A stretch of DNA of 18,074 nt, from contig CABVAP010000035.1 of the NCBI GenBank assembly GCA_902496345.1, positions 1 to 18,074 of the forward strand. The letters are read 5' to 3'. The position numbers and the translations under genes are program-made. Every line of letters starts with the position of its first letter. Position 1 is the stretch's first letter. Below, piece after piece: positions 1 to 8,149 of this stretch. A model generated the notes under the pieces. That model did not search any database. It was not told the origin of the DNA and was given only the letters and a program-made list of their open reading frames with translations. The DNA is from an uncultured Eubacteriales bacterium (lineage in GTDB: Bacteria; Bacillota; Clostridia; Lachnospirales; CAG-274).

Positions 1-90
1 AGGGGAACACCCCTGCACCCCCGACATTTGGCAGTTTGTAGGCAATTTAATTTTTTATTTGCAATCGTTTATGGATTTGTTTTAGCAAAG
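1..90. other. Intergenic stretch at the window edge
   Basis: No open reading frame with a ribosome binding site is visible. A short hairpin (5-bp stem, 1-5 with 10-14) is followed by a C-rich run. This style is typical of the end of an interspersed palindromic repeat, so it may be the outer edge of the repeat that follows. The window boundary prevents a decision. Confidence 0.4.
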
Positions 91-372
91 ATAAAGTTTT
101 TGTGAAAATTTTAGATTAGCCACCTTTAGTCGACAACAAGACAGGAAACGTAGTTTCCGACAAAAGTTTTTGCCTAGCTTTTTTCAATGGGCATCGGAAA
201 GAATTCCGATAGGCATAAGGCACTGATTATGAGCTTGCACAAGTAAAAACAAAAACGGTTCAATTTTGTTTTTACGCAAGCGAATGTGCCGTTGCCTACT
301 TTTGCGTAGCAAAAGTGCTGAAAGCTAGTAGGGTGGTGGGGCAAAGCCCCACGGTCTTAAAAAGGTCTTTAA
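91..372. repeat. Mosaic palindromic repeat, copy A
   Basis: Non-coding DNA made of consecutive perfect hairpins: 144-158 (6-bp stem, GTA loop), 193-210 (7-bp stem), 243-275 (12-bp stem inside a longer imperfect hairpin, 211-297), 298-316 (8-bp stem, GTA loop) and 336-352 (7-bp GC-rich stem, AAA loop). Its reverse complement runs collinearly with 13561-13740, with a deletion of roughly 20 nt there. Its segment 135-159 is identical over 25 nt to 13767-13791 in direct orientation. The GC-rich end stops about 12 nt beyond the stop codon of the DUF4127 gene. There is no coding capacity and no T-run typical of a simple terminator. Confidence 0.8.
211..297. repeat. Long imperfect hairpin inside repeat copy A
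   Basis: Four nested complementary blocks build one long stem: 211-215 with 293-297, 219-223 with 286-290, 233-238 with 276-281, and a perfect 12-bp stem 243-254 with 264-275 closed by a 9-nt loop. The interior loops are small but asymmetric. This block is absent from the right half of copy B, so it is a separable module of the mosaic repeat. Confidence 0.7.
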
Positions 373-383
373 CAAACCCCAAT

Positions 384-2231
384 TTATTTTAACAAACAAT
401 CAAAGTCAAGATAGCATTCAAAAAGTCTGCCCCAAGGGAAGTTGTAGTCTTTTATGTCAAAGCTTTCTGTTTCGTAACGGTTGCTTTTGGTTTCGTATTT
501 GCCATTTTTAAAGGCTGAAATAATGTCGTTGTAACCAATTACAGGGAGTAATTTTTCACTTTTTAGTGTGTCCTCATAAACAGGGACAAATCTTTCATTT
601 GAAAGTAATCTTTTGCCACTTACCGTGTAAAAGCCGTCTTCGGCACAATGTGTGGCAAGTAAATTTATGTGTTTTTCAAGAAAATCTTTTTCGGCTGTAC
701 TTTCTATTGTTTGCTTGATTATTCCGTAAACTTGAGCTTGTGCAACTCCAAGACCAATTGCATTTGCGTTTGTATTCCAAGCACTATAGCAAGCAAGCTC
801 GTTTATTCCGATATTTCCATTTTGAGTTTTTGCATTTTCCAAAAGTTTTTTGAATAAAAGGTTTTCGCCGGATTGAGAAACCGAACTGTCATAGATTTCA
901 ATAAGTCCAACATCTTTACCATTTTTCTTGCTTTCGTTCATTTTTTCGGCAATTTCATTTGCTGAAATTTCTTTGTTTGAATAATCAAAAATGTATAAAT
1001 CTGTTTTTTTATCTGATTTGTTTTCACTTGCACAAATAAAGTTTAAATCGTTCTTAACTAGTGAATTTATCCCTAAAACGTCAAATGTGGCAACACTTGA
1101 TGTTTTCGCTGTGCTTATAATATTAAAGTCAGATGACATATTTTTTCTTTTAGATAAATTTCTTGCATAAATTAGTTGTGGTAGTTCATCTGTCCCAAAA
1201 ATAAAGTTTATATTTTCACCTTTGCCCTGTAAGGCTCTTTCAGCTTCATATATGCCTTTTTCATCTTTCAAAAGTTTGTATATACTTCTGGGGCCGTTTG
1301 TTATGTAATTTCTTGCAAAACTAAATTTTATAGGTGTTCCGTTTTCTTTAATTACAAAGTCGGCACCTTTTCCACTAAAGTATGTTATGAAATCAGGTAT
1401 TTGAAAATCATCGTTACTTATTACGATTTCGTCAATTTTGCCTGATTTTTGTAATGTCATAAGATGAGAAAAAATCTCTGAAACAACGGAAAAAGGAAGT
1501 TTATAATTTGATATATACGTCTTATACGGTTCATAGTCGCCATAAAGACGTTCAAAATATTTTAAAAATGATTTTTCCCAAGATTGTAAACTTTTTTCTC
1601 CAAGCTCATATTTTTTATTATAAGTATAGCTCCATTCCATAATAAGCTGGGTAGGGGTAATTCTTGAAAATTTAGAGCTTATGTAATCGCTGTCTTCGCA
1701 ATTAGGGTTTTCCTGCAAATAGAAATATCCAAGACCTCTATACTTTTCGTTATCTCTCCAGATTTCGTTCATTCTTGTTTCTGGCAATGTTCTAGGCATA
1801 GAAAGATTAACATAATATTTAGGTTTGTCATATTCTGTGACAAGGCTATCAAGCTCAGATAATGCCTCTGCACAATCTTCATAGTTTATTCCACATCTAC
1901 TGCCGACAAGCCCACCTGTCATATAAGATGATGTATTTATTATAACAGTTGTATCTTCATTGTTTGAGTTTGCAACCTGTTCTCTTATTTGTTCACGAAC
2001 TTTATCGCTTTGTGCAAATCTACTATAGTTTGCATTTGTCGGAAACATATCAAGAATGTCTTTATCCGGTGCAAAAAAGTTTTCATTATTAAAACTTGCC
2101 AATGCTTTAAGATAATCAAGGCTAACAGGTCTACTGTCGATAGGTGCTGTTATAACATCTGAATATGTGGCAACAGATATTGACATAAGTGACAACATAA
2201 ATGCCATAAAAAAACTTATAATTTTTTTCAT
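384..2231 (-). CDS. Secreted DUF4127-family protein
   Basis: A 615-residue protein of the uncharacterised DUF4127 family; the molecular function is unknown. A hydrophobic stretch at about residues 4-22 looks like an export signal. It has no lipobox cysteine, so the protein is probably released or anchored by that helix. Family-like signatures by eye: APIDSRPVSLDYL at 29-41 (family form: PLDxRPVN), SSYMTGGLVGSR at 101-112 (family form: DMLAYGGLxxSR), a later DEIVISNDD segment, and GTDELPQLIYARNLS. The length is near what I remember for the family. The gene is last in the metH operon, 11 nt after the DtxR-type regulator, with an AGAGG ribosome site. The context hints at a link to metal or methionine physiology but proves nothing. 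A palindromic repeat begins about 12 nt past its stop. Confidence 0.8.
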   Translation of the reverse strand: MKKIISFFMAFMLSLMSISVATYSDVITAPIDSRPVSLDYLKALASFNNENFFAPDKDILDMFPTNANYSRFAQSDKVREQIREQVANSNNEDTTVIINTSSYMTGGLVGSRCGINYEDCAEALSELDSLVTEYDKPKYYVNLSMPRTLPETRMNEIWRDNEKYRGLGYFYLQENPNCEDSDYISSKFSRITPTQLIMEWSYTYNKKYELGEKSLQSWEKSFLKYFERLYGDYEPYKTYISNYKLPFSVVSEIFSHLMTLQKSGKIDEIVISNDDFQIPDFITYFSGKGADFVIKENGTPIKFSFARNYITNGPRSIYKLLKDEKGIYEAERALQGKGENINFIFGTDELPQLIYARNLSKRKNMSSDFNIISTAKTSSVATFDVLGINSLVKNDLNFICASENKSDKKTDLYIFDYSNKEISANEIAEKMNESKKNGKDVGLIEIYDSSVSQSGENLLFKKLLENAKTQNGNIGINELACYSAWNTNANAIGLGVAQAQVYGIIKQTIESTAEKDFLEKHINLLATHCAEDGFYTVSGKRLLSNERFVPVYEDTLKSEKLLPVIGYNDIISAFKNGKYETKSNRYETESFDIKDYNFPWGRLFECYLDFDCLLK

Positions 2232-2242
2232 AAATTTAACCT

Positions 2243-2629
2243 CTAGCTTTGTACAGTTTTTGCTCTGTTCGCCATAACTATATCTTTGATTTTTTCGAAA
2301 GATTCTTCACTTATTACGTGTTCAATCTTGCAGGCGTCTTGAGCTGCTGTTTCTTCATTTACACCTATTGATACAAGGTATTCTGTAAGTGTAAGATGTC
2401 TTTCATAAATTTTTTCTGCTATTTCAAGACCTGTGTCAGTAAGTAAAATTTGGTTTAGTCTATCAACCCTAACGTGGCCAGCCTGCTTTAAAACAGACAT
2501 AGCCTTGCTTACGCTAGGTTTTGAAAAGTTGAGTTCGTTTGCAATATCAACTGCACGAACACAACCATTTCTTTTCTTTAAAACTAAAATTGTTTCTAGA
2601 TAATTTTCTCCAGATTCTTGTATTTTCAT
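2243..2629 (-). CDS. DtxR/MntR-family metal-dependent transcriptional regulator
   Basis: A 128-residue repressor of the DtxR/MntR family: an N-terminal winged helix-turn-helix (about 5-70) followed by the metal-binding and dimerisation domain (about 70-125). By comparison with DtxR and MntR, likely metal ligands are E12, H78 (ERHLTLTEYL) and the C100-x-x-E103-H104 cluster (DACKIEH). That cluster is the DtxR (iron) form rather than the MntR (Glu) form. The residue matching MntR Asp8 or DtxR Met10 is N9. There is no SH3-like third domain, as in MntR. I chose the ATG at 2629 because AGAGGGG lies just upstream; a longer frame runs back into metH without a ribosome site. It sits 16 nt after metH and 11 nt before the DUF4127 gene, so all three are probably cotranscribed. 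The metal it senses and its targets cannot be told from the sequence. Confidence 0.88.
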   Translation of the reverse strand: MKIQESGENYLETILVLKKRNGCVRAVDIANELNFSKPSVSKAMSVLKQAGHVRVDRLNQILLTDTGLEIAEKIYERHLTLTEYLVSIGVNEETAAQDACKIEHVISEESFEKIKDIVMANRAKTVQS

Positions 2630-2645
2630 AAATAAAACCCCTCTC

Positions 2646-5033
2646 TTAATTTGCAAATACTTTCTGTGCGTAAGCGACAGAGGCAAGTGCGTCTTTACCA
2701 TAGAAATCTGCCCCAATTTCATCGGCATATTCCTGATTTAAAACAGCACCTCCAACCATAATCTTGCAATCTGGTTTAACTTTCTTAACTTCTTTGATTG
2801 TTTTTTCCATATTTACAACAGTTGTTGTCATAAGGGCACTAAGTCCGAGCAACTGAACATCGAGTTCAACAACTTTATCGACAATATCCATAACAGGTAC
2901 ATCTTTTCCCATATCCACAACATCAAAACCATAGTTTTCAAGAAGTGCCTTTACAATGTTTTTTCCAATGTCGTGAATGTCGCCTTGAACAGTAGCGATA
3001 ATTATTTTGCCTTTTTTCTCCTGAGTGTTTCCACTTGCACTTAAAAATTCTTGAATTGCTGCGAATGCACTTTTTGCAGTTTCAGCACTCATAATAAGCT
3101 GTGGTAAGAAATATTTACCTTTTTCGTAACCGTCACCAACAACGTCAAGTGCCGGAACGATATAGTTGTTTATTACATCAAGTGGGTCAATTTTATCTTC
3201 TGTAAGCATTTTTTTTGTTTCTTCAAATGCACCCTCTTTTACACCTTTTACAACAAGGTCTTTAAGGTCAGCCGATTTTTTCTGAACGCCCATAGCAGAA
3301 ATGGCTGGTTGTTCATCGGCAACGCTTTGTAATGCGATGTATTCAGTACAACCTTTATCGATTCCGTAAAGTATATTATATGCACTTATTGTATCAATCA
3401 TAGGTTTTGACAACGGGTTGATTATACAAGCATTAAGTCCGGATTGTATCGCAAGTGCAAGGAATGTCGTGTTTACAAGACTTCTGTTAGGAAGACCAAA
3501 AGAAATATTTGAAACACCAAGGACAGTCTTAACACCTAAATTATCACGCACAAGACTTAATGCCCTTAAAGTTTCTCTTGATTCCTCTTGTTGGGCACTT
3601 ACAGTAAGTGTAAGTGTGTCGATTATAACGTTCTTTTTATGGATACCATATTTTTCGGCTGTCTTAACGATTTTTTCGGCAATTTTAAGTCTGCCTTCGG
3701 CCGTTGGTGGAATACCGTCCTCATCAATACAAAGACCAACAACAACGCCTCCATATTTCTTAACGGCTGGGAAAACTTTTTCCATAATTTCGGCTTTACC
3801 GTTTACAGAGTTTACAAGAGGTTTACCGTTGTAAATTCTAAGTGCTTTTTCGATGACTTCAGGTGTTGAACTGTCAATCTGTAAAGGTAAATTTACAGAG
3901 GCTTGAATAGTTTTTATCGCCTCTATCATCATTTCTTCTTCATTGATTTCAGGAAGTCCGACGTTTACGTCAAGTACGTCTGCGTGATTGTCCGCTTGTG
4001 ATAATGCTTCGTTGAGGATATAATCCATATTATGCTCTTTAAGAGCCTCTTTGAATTTTTTCTTTCCTGTTGGGTTAATTCTCTCACCGATAACGACAGG
4101 TCTTTTATCTATTATAACATATTTTGAGTAAGATGTTACTATAGTGAACTCTTTTTCTGTTACAGCTGGTGGAGTTATGTCTTTACAAAGTTCAACCGTT
4201 TTTTGAATGTGTGACGGTGTCGTTCCACAACAGCCACCTATAAGCCAAGCTCCGTCTTCGGCAAATTTTTTCATATACTGTGCAAATTCATCATCAGAAA
4301 TATCATAAACAGTTTGTCCGTCTTCAATTCTAGGAAGACCAGCATTAGGTTGAACAAGAATAGGAATAGACGCTGTTTTTATAAGTTCATCAAAAAGACC
4401 TCTTATCTGTACAGGTCCAAGTCCACAGTTTATACCAAGTGCGTCAACTCCAAGTCCTTCAAGTACAGCAGTCATAATTTTGACATCAGCACCAGTTAGT
4501 GCATAACCTTTTTCGTCAAATGTCATAGTACAAACAATAGGTAAAGATGTATTTTCTTTTATTGCTAAAATTGCTGCTTTTGCCTCGTAAGTGTCGGAAA
4601 TTGTTTCAAGAATAACAAGGTTTGCACCAGCCTTTTCGCCAGCTATTGCAGAACGTTTAAAAATTTCGTAACACTCTTCAAACTCAAGGTCGCCAAGAGG
4701 TTTAAGAAGTTTACCAACAGAACCCATATCAAGAGCGATAAATTTATTTTCAAGTTCAGAAAGTGCAATCGCTTGTTTTACATTGTCTATACCAGCTTTT
4801 ATTATCTCTTCAACGTTATCATATTTTGTTGAATATGCACCGAATGTATTGGCTGAAATAATGTCGGCTCCGGCTTTTAAGTATTGTAAGTGAATGTCAA
4901 TAACTATCTCTGGGTTAGTGAGATTAAGGTTTTCAGGGAGTTCGCCTGTTTTAAGCCCTTTCTTTTGGAGCATAGACCCCATTGCACCGTCAAAAAATAA
5001 TATCTTTTTTCCAAGTAAATCTCTAAAGTTCAT
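2646..5033 (-). CDS. metH: Cobalamin-dependent methionine synthase, short form without reactivation domain
   Basis: Transfers the methyl group of 5-methyltetrahydrofolate through cobalamin to homocysteine, giving methionine. Domains in order: homocysteine methyltransferase barrel (1-290) with zinc cysteines C203 (GINCG) and C268-C269 (GGCCG); pterin-binding barrel (about 305-570; VIGERINPTGKKK, DVNVG, IDSS); B12 cap domain (about 585-670); B12 Rossmann domain (675-795) with DIHDIG at 685-690, H687 being the lower cobalt ligand. At 795 residues it lacks the C-terminal AdoMet-binding reactivation domain of the roughly 1200-residue E. coli enzyme. Short forms are known in Clostridia and Thermotoga. 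The ATG at 5033 follows AAAGGA at a normal distance. First gene of the operon, with its own promoter at 5108-5137. Confidence 0.95.
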   Translation of the reverse strand: MNFRDLLGKKILFFDGAMGSMLQKKGLKTGELPENLNLTNPEIVIDIHLQYLKAGADIISANTFGAYSTKYDNVEEIIKAGIDNVKQAIALSELENKFIALDMGSVGKLLKPLGDLEFEECYEIFKRSAIAGEKAGANLVILETISDTYEAKAAILAIKENTSLPIVCTMTFDEKGYALTGADVKIMTAVLEGLGVDALGINCGLGPVQIRGLFDELIKTASIPILVQPNAGLPRIEDGQTVYDISDDEFAQYMKKFAEDGAWLIGGCCGTTPSHIQKTVELCKDITPPAVTEKEFTIVTSYSKYVIIDKRPVVIGERINPTGKKKFKEALKEHNMDYILNEALSQADNHADVLDVNVGLPEINEEEMMIEAIKTIQASVNLPLQIDSSTPEVIEKALRIYNGKPLVNSVNGKAEIMEKVFPAVKKYGGVVVGLCIDEDGIPPTAEGRLKIAEKIVKTAEKYGIHKKNVIIDTLTLTVSAQQEESRETLRALSLVRDNLGVKTVLGVSNISFGLPNRSLVNTTFLALAIQSGLNACIINPLSKPMIDTISAYNILYGIDKGCTEYIALQSVADEQPAISAMGVQKKSADLKDLVVKGVKEGAFEETKKMLTEDKIDPLDVINNYIVPALDVVGDGYEKGKYFLPQLIMSAETAKSAFAAIQEFLSASGNTQEKKGKIIIATVQGDIHDIGKNIVKALLENYGFDVVDMGKDVPVMDIVDKVVELDVQLLGLSALMTTTVVNMEKTIKEVKKVKPDCKIMVGGAVLNQEYADEIGADFYGKDALASVAYAQKVFAN

Positions 5034-5071
5034 ATTTTCAAATCCTTTGCGATGTATTTCTATATTTTATA

Positions 5072-5094
5072 TTTTCTGTAAAAGTGACAGAAAA
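5072..5094 (-). promoter_or_regulatory. Hairpin at the 5' end of the metH leader
   Basis: An 8-bp perfect stem (5072-5079 with 5087-5094) and 7-nt loop, placed just downstream of the predicted start of the metH transcript. The whole leader is only about 65 nt. That is too short for an S-box, cobalamin or T-box element, and none of their conserved cores is visible. The role is unknown; it may only stabilise the 5' end. Confidence 0.4.
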
Positions 5095-5107
5095 CCTGTA
5101 GTATACT

Positions 5108-5137
5108 ATTATAACCCCTAACGGCTATAAAAAACAA
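5108..5137 (-). promoter_or_regulatory. Sigma-A promoter for the metH operon
   Basis: On the minus strand, TTGTTT (5132-5137) and TATAAT (5108-5113) are separated by 18 nt. The -10 is a perfect consensus match and the -35 is moderate. It lies about 75 nt upstream of the metH start and back to back with the promoter of the plus-strand gene at 5268. Confidence 0.7.
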
Positions 5138-5203
5138 CTTTTTTTATAAAATTTTTGAAATTTTGTCGTTTTAATAAAAATATATTAAATTTGAGTTACT
5201 TTG

Positions 5204-5232
5204 TTGCAATATTTTTTTTCAGGTATTATAAT
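5204..5232 (+). promoter_or_regulatory. Sigma-A promoter for the acidic protein/lipoprotein pair
   Basis: TTGCAA (5204-5209) and TATAAT (5227-5232) are separated by 17 nt. The predicted start near 5239 gives a leader of about 30 nt carrying AGGAG at 5252-5256. Confidence 0.75.
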
Positions 5233-5267
5233 ATAGACAAATAATTTTTTTAGGAGAAATGAATTTA

Positions 5268-5687
5268 ATGGAAACAGTTATAGTAATTATGCAAAAAGAC
5301 CCTAAAACAGGTTTTCTTGAAAAAGAACTAGCTAGCTTAACAATAATGGAAAATGAAAATTTAATCGTAAATTTATATGTTCAAGAAGATGAAAGCGAAA
5401 AGCTTAAAATGCACATAAAGCTTTCTACTGATAAAGACGTTGCTGACTGGGAATATTCTGCAATTTTTGATTATTATGACACAAATATTTTTGATGATTA
5501 TGCAGACAATGTAAAAGAGGAAGAAGACTATTACAACCCAACTTGGGAAATAAGTTTTGATTATATAGATGATACAAACGAGCTTGAAGAAAAAATAACA
5601 AAAATACTTGAAGTTCACAGAAACGAGCTTAACGATGTATACGAAACAATAAAAGATAAGGAAAGTGAATATAATGAAAAAGAATAA
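5268..5687 (+). CDS. Small acidic cytoplasmic protein, unknown function
   Basis: A 139-residue protein with no signal peptide or membrane helix, very rich in Asp and Glu. The N-terminal half (METVIVIMQKD, then LIVNLYVQED and MHIKLSTDKD) looks like alternating beta strands, and the last 40 residues look like a charged amphipathic helix. I do not recognise the family with confidence; it resembles small uncharacterised clostridial proteins (possibly DUF6762, a weak recollection). The start at 5268 is preferred because AGGAG at 5252-5256 is 11 nt upstream, whereas the in-frame ATG at 5259 would leave only 2 nt. Its last 14 nt overlap the lipoprotein gene, so the two are probably translationally coupled. 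A good promoter lies at 5204-5232. Confidence 0.75.
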   Translation: METVIVIMQKDPKTGFLEKELASLTIMENENLIVNLYVQEDESEKLKMHIKLSTDKDVADWEYSAIFDYYDTNIFDDYADNVKEEEDYYNPTWEISFDYIDDTNELEEKITKILEVHRNELNDVYETIKDKESEYNEKE

Positions 5688-6837
5688 AAAAACTCTTTTG
5701 TTTTTGGTTGTTGGAATGATGTCTTTGGGGATTTTTTCTGGCTGTGGCTCTGACGATGCTACGCAAGAAAATACATCTGAAATAGTGACAGAGGCAACTT
5801 CTGAAACAATCTCTGCTCCTACAATAAATACAAACACAGAAAATCTTCCAGAGTTGAACGATGAGCTTAAAGGTAAGATTGAAGCAATAGGAAAATCTTG
5901 TGAAAGTTTTTATAATAAAACAAAAGATGATAAAGAGTTTTTCTCTTGGGCTGGATTTTTAGCTTACTATGATGAAAAAGAATATGAAGTATCAAGAACA
6001 CCAAATGAGGTTACTGTATCAAAGCTTAAAGAGTTAGGTTATGTTAGTGATGAAAATGCTGTTGATAATGTTATAATATTATACGCAAAGCCACAGGATA
6101 TTGACTCAACATACAAAAAAACAACTCTTGATATTTTTACAGCAATATCTACAAAAGACGGATACTATGTCTATGGTAGTGGATATGGTAACAAGGTAAT
6201 TCCTTTTGATGATTTTAGAAATATAATTATGAAATATAATATCGATAATGGGCAGATAACTAACCCTGCAACAGGTAGTGATGACTACAATGCACTTATG
6301 GAAGCAATCAAAACATTTAGAAATGATTCTTCTGTTAGTTATGTAACTAGATATGTTGAAAAAAATGACTTATATGCCGTTGTTATTTTGTCAGGTACAG
6401 ACGATGTTACAGATACAACTGAATATCTTTTGAAAAAACAAGACGGTAATTGGCTTGTTGTTAAAAATGCACTTGAAAATATCGAAAATGTAAGGGCAGA
6501 GTTAAACGCTGAATATACAGACTTTGACCTTAATATATTGCCACCATATACATTATATGTTTACAGAAAACAGGTTAGAACAACAGAACATTACAAAGAA
6601 ATATTTGATATGTTGATACAACAAAAAATAATTGACGCAAATGATGAAATTACTTATTGCTGTGGAACACAACACGTACTTTATGCTGAGTTTGCTTCTG
6701 GCAAAAAACTTGCCGGTGGAGCTACAAAAGAAGGTGCTTTCACATATCAATTTGTTAATAGCTATGAAGAGGCCGTTGCTGAACTTTCACATTTTGTTGA
6801 GCCGGTTCCTGCGTTCATACTTAAATATAATAAATAA
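5674..6837 (+). CDS. Predicted lipoprotein, unknown function
   Basis: A 387-residue exported lipoprotein. A basic start (MKKNKK), a hydrophobic core (7-20) and the lipobox FSGC with C24 as the lipidated residue are clear. A Ser/Thr/Glu-rich linker (about 25-55) follows, typical of a spacer at the membrane surface. The rest is a soluble alpha/beta region that I do not recognise. It contains a paired cysteine (YCCGTQHVLY) near residue 330 and a segment near 260 (EYLLKKQDGNWLVVKNA) resembling the strand pairs of NTF2/DUF4878-like domains, but that is weak. The ATG at 5674 is chosen because AAGGAAA at 5658-5664 fits it; the GTG at 5665 abuts the ribosome site. It overlaps the preceding gene by 14 nt and ends before a bidirectional terminator. 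Confidence 0.85.
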   Translation: MKKNKKTLLFLVVGMMSLGIFSGCGSDDATQENTSEIVTEATSETISAPTINTNTENLPELNDELKGKIEAIGKSCESFYNKTKDDKEFFSWAGFLAYYDEKEYEVSRTPNEVTVSKLKELGYVSDENAVDNVIILYAKPQDIDSTYKKTTLDIFTAISTKDGYYVYGSGYGNKVIPFDDFRNIIMKYNIDNGQITNPATGSDDYNALMEAIKTFRNDSSVSYVTRYVEKNDLYAVVILSGTDDVTDTTEYLLKKQDGNWLVVKNALENIENVRAELNAEYTDFDLNILPPYTLYVYRKQVRTTEHYKEIFDMLIQQKIIDANDEITYCCGTQHVLYAEFASGKKLAGGATKEGAFTYQFVNSYEEAVAELSHFVEPVPAFILKYNK

Positions 6838-6853
6838 TTTTATGATATAAAAT

Positions 6854-6897
6854 AAAAACCTTAGATTTATCGTTTGTTTGATAAACCTAAGGTTTTT
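6854..6897. terminator. Bidirectional rho-independent terminator
   Basis: Arms of 18 nt (6854-6871 and 6880-6897, one mismatch) with an 8-nt loop. Each arm begins or ends in a run of A or T, so the transcript on either strand ends in a hairpin plus U-run. It lies 16 nt after the lipoprotein stop and 4 nt before the stop of the convergent cca gene, serving both. Confidence 0.93.
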
Positions 6898-6901
6898 AAC
6901 T

Positions 6902-8122
6902 TTATTTTTGTGTTTCTTTAGCAAGTTCAATCAACTTGTTTTCTTCGTTAAGTTTTGGCTCTTGCAGAACTTTTTCAAGTAATGATTTTAAAATTGTACC
7001 AATTAGGCAACCGTCTTTTATGCCTAGCGATTTTAAGATGTTGCCATTTATTTTTAATTCTTTTAATGAACAACAGTCATTGTCTTCTAAAATTTCATTA
7101 AATAAGTTTTCTACGTTATCTATTTGTTTTGATATTGTTTCATCTTCTGATGTTGCTTTTCTCATAATTATAAGTTTTTTGAATAGGTCGACACCTATTT
7201 GTGAAATAGTCTTTCTTATCTCATATTTGTTTTTTTCTATTTCAAACTTTAAGTATTTTACAAGGGTTGCTGTTTCTTTTATCGTCTTTGTATCAAATTT
7301 TAAACTTTTCATAACAGAGGTTGCTTCTTTATCTGTTAAATCGGCAAGTATTGCACAATAAAATAAAGCTGTATCATCTGATTTTGTTTTTGAAAGGTTT
7401 TTAAGTACCCTTATTATTTTGCAGTCTTCGCTTATTTTATCGTCTATGACAGGCAAAATTTCACACAATAAATTTGTGTTTTTTAACTCTATTATTTTTT
7501 CCGGATTTGGGGAAAGAAGTAATTTTGTAAATTCATCTCTTATCCTCTCTCGGCTTATGTTCTTTATTAAAGATGAATTTCTTTTTATTGATAGATATGT
7601 ATTTTCTTCGATAGCAAAATTTAATTGTGCTGAAAAACGTATCCCCCTAAGCATACGCAATGCATCTTCATTAAATCGCTTATCTGGGTCGCCGACACCT
7701 TTTATTAATTTATTCGCTATGTCATATCTACCGTTGAAAGGGTCGCAAAAGCCGTTTGTTTCGTTATATGCGATTGCATTCATTGTGAAATCACGTCTAC
7801 TTAAATCTTCGTCTATTTTTTCAGTAAATGTTACGCTCTCTGGGTGGCGAAAATCTGAATAATCTCCGTCTATTCTATATGTTGTTACTTCGTAATTTGT
7901 TTTATCGGCAACTACCGTTATTGTTCCGTGCTGAATACCTGTGTCGTATGTATGTGGAAATAATTTTTTTGTTTCTTCTGGTAATGCTGATGTTGTTATA
8001 TCCCAATCTTTTGGCTCTTTTTTTAATATATAATCTCTAACACAGCCACCAACGATATATGCCTCATATCCTGCATTCTCTAACGTTTCTATTATTTTTA
8101 AAACTTGTCTTGGTATATTCAT
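6902..8122 (-). CDS. cca: CCA-adding tRNA nucleotidyltransferase
   Basis: Adds or repairs the 3' CCA end of tRNAs using CTP and ATP without a nucleic-acid template (class II nucleotidyltransferase). At 406 residues it has the normal length. Motifs: GGCVRD at 25-30 and the metal-binding D39-W-D41 of the catalytic palm; RRDFTMNA at 109-116; EDALRMLRGIRF at 152-163; and ERIRDE at 192-197, near the nucleotide-selecting template motif. The helical body and tail domains follow. The only tRNA in the window (14631-14703) lacks an encoded CCA, so the organism needs this enzyme. The start follows AAGGAAG. It lies 27 nt after the lysozyme-like gene and is probably cotranscribed with it. Confidence 0.95.
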   Translation of the reverse strand: MNIPRQVLKIIETLENAGYEAYIVGGCVRDYILKKEPKDWDITTSALPEETKKLFPHTYDTGIQHGTITVVADKTNYEVTTYRIDGDYSDFRHPESVTFTEKIDEDLSRRDFTMNAIAYNETNGFCDPFNGRYDIANKLIKGVGDPDKRFNEDALRMLRGIRFSAQLNFAIEENTYLSIKRNSSLIKNISRERIRDEFTKLLLSPNPEKIIELKNTNLLCEILPVIDDKISEDCKIIRVLKNLSKTKSDDTALFYCAILADLTDKEATSVMKSLKFDTKTIKETATLVKYLKFEIEKNKYEIRKTISQIGVDLFKKLIIMRKATSEDETISKQIDNVENLFNEILEDNDCCSLKELKINGNILKSLGIKDGCLIGTILKSLLEKVLQEPKLNEENKLIELAKETQK

Positions 8123-8149
8123 TATGTTATCTTCCTTTTACTTATCCAA

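Noticed and set aside
91..372. CRISPR array
   Set aside because: The palindromes differ from each other and are not regularly spaced direct repeats with unique spacers. No cas gene is present.
2630..2728. Longer N-terminus for the DtxR-type regulator running back into metH
   Set aside because: The extra 33 residues overlap the metH end in another frame and do not match the family. AGAGGGG points to the ATG at 2629.
5034..5107. SAM, cobalamin or T-box riboswitch ahead of metH
   Set aside because: The leader is only about 65-75 nt and contains one simple hairpin; no conserved riboswitch core or terminator/antiterminator pair is visible.
5373..5837. Minus-strand frame of 154 codons over the acidic protein and lipoprotein start
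   Set aside because: It is a hydrophobic, Phe/Ile/Val-rich shadow of Asp/Glu/Lys codons on the plus strand, without a ribosome site.
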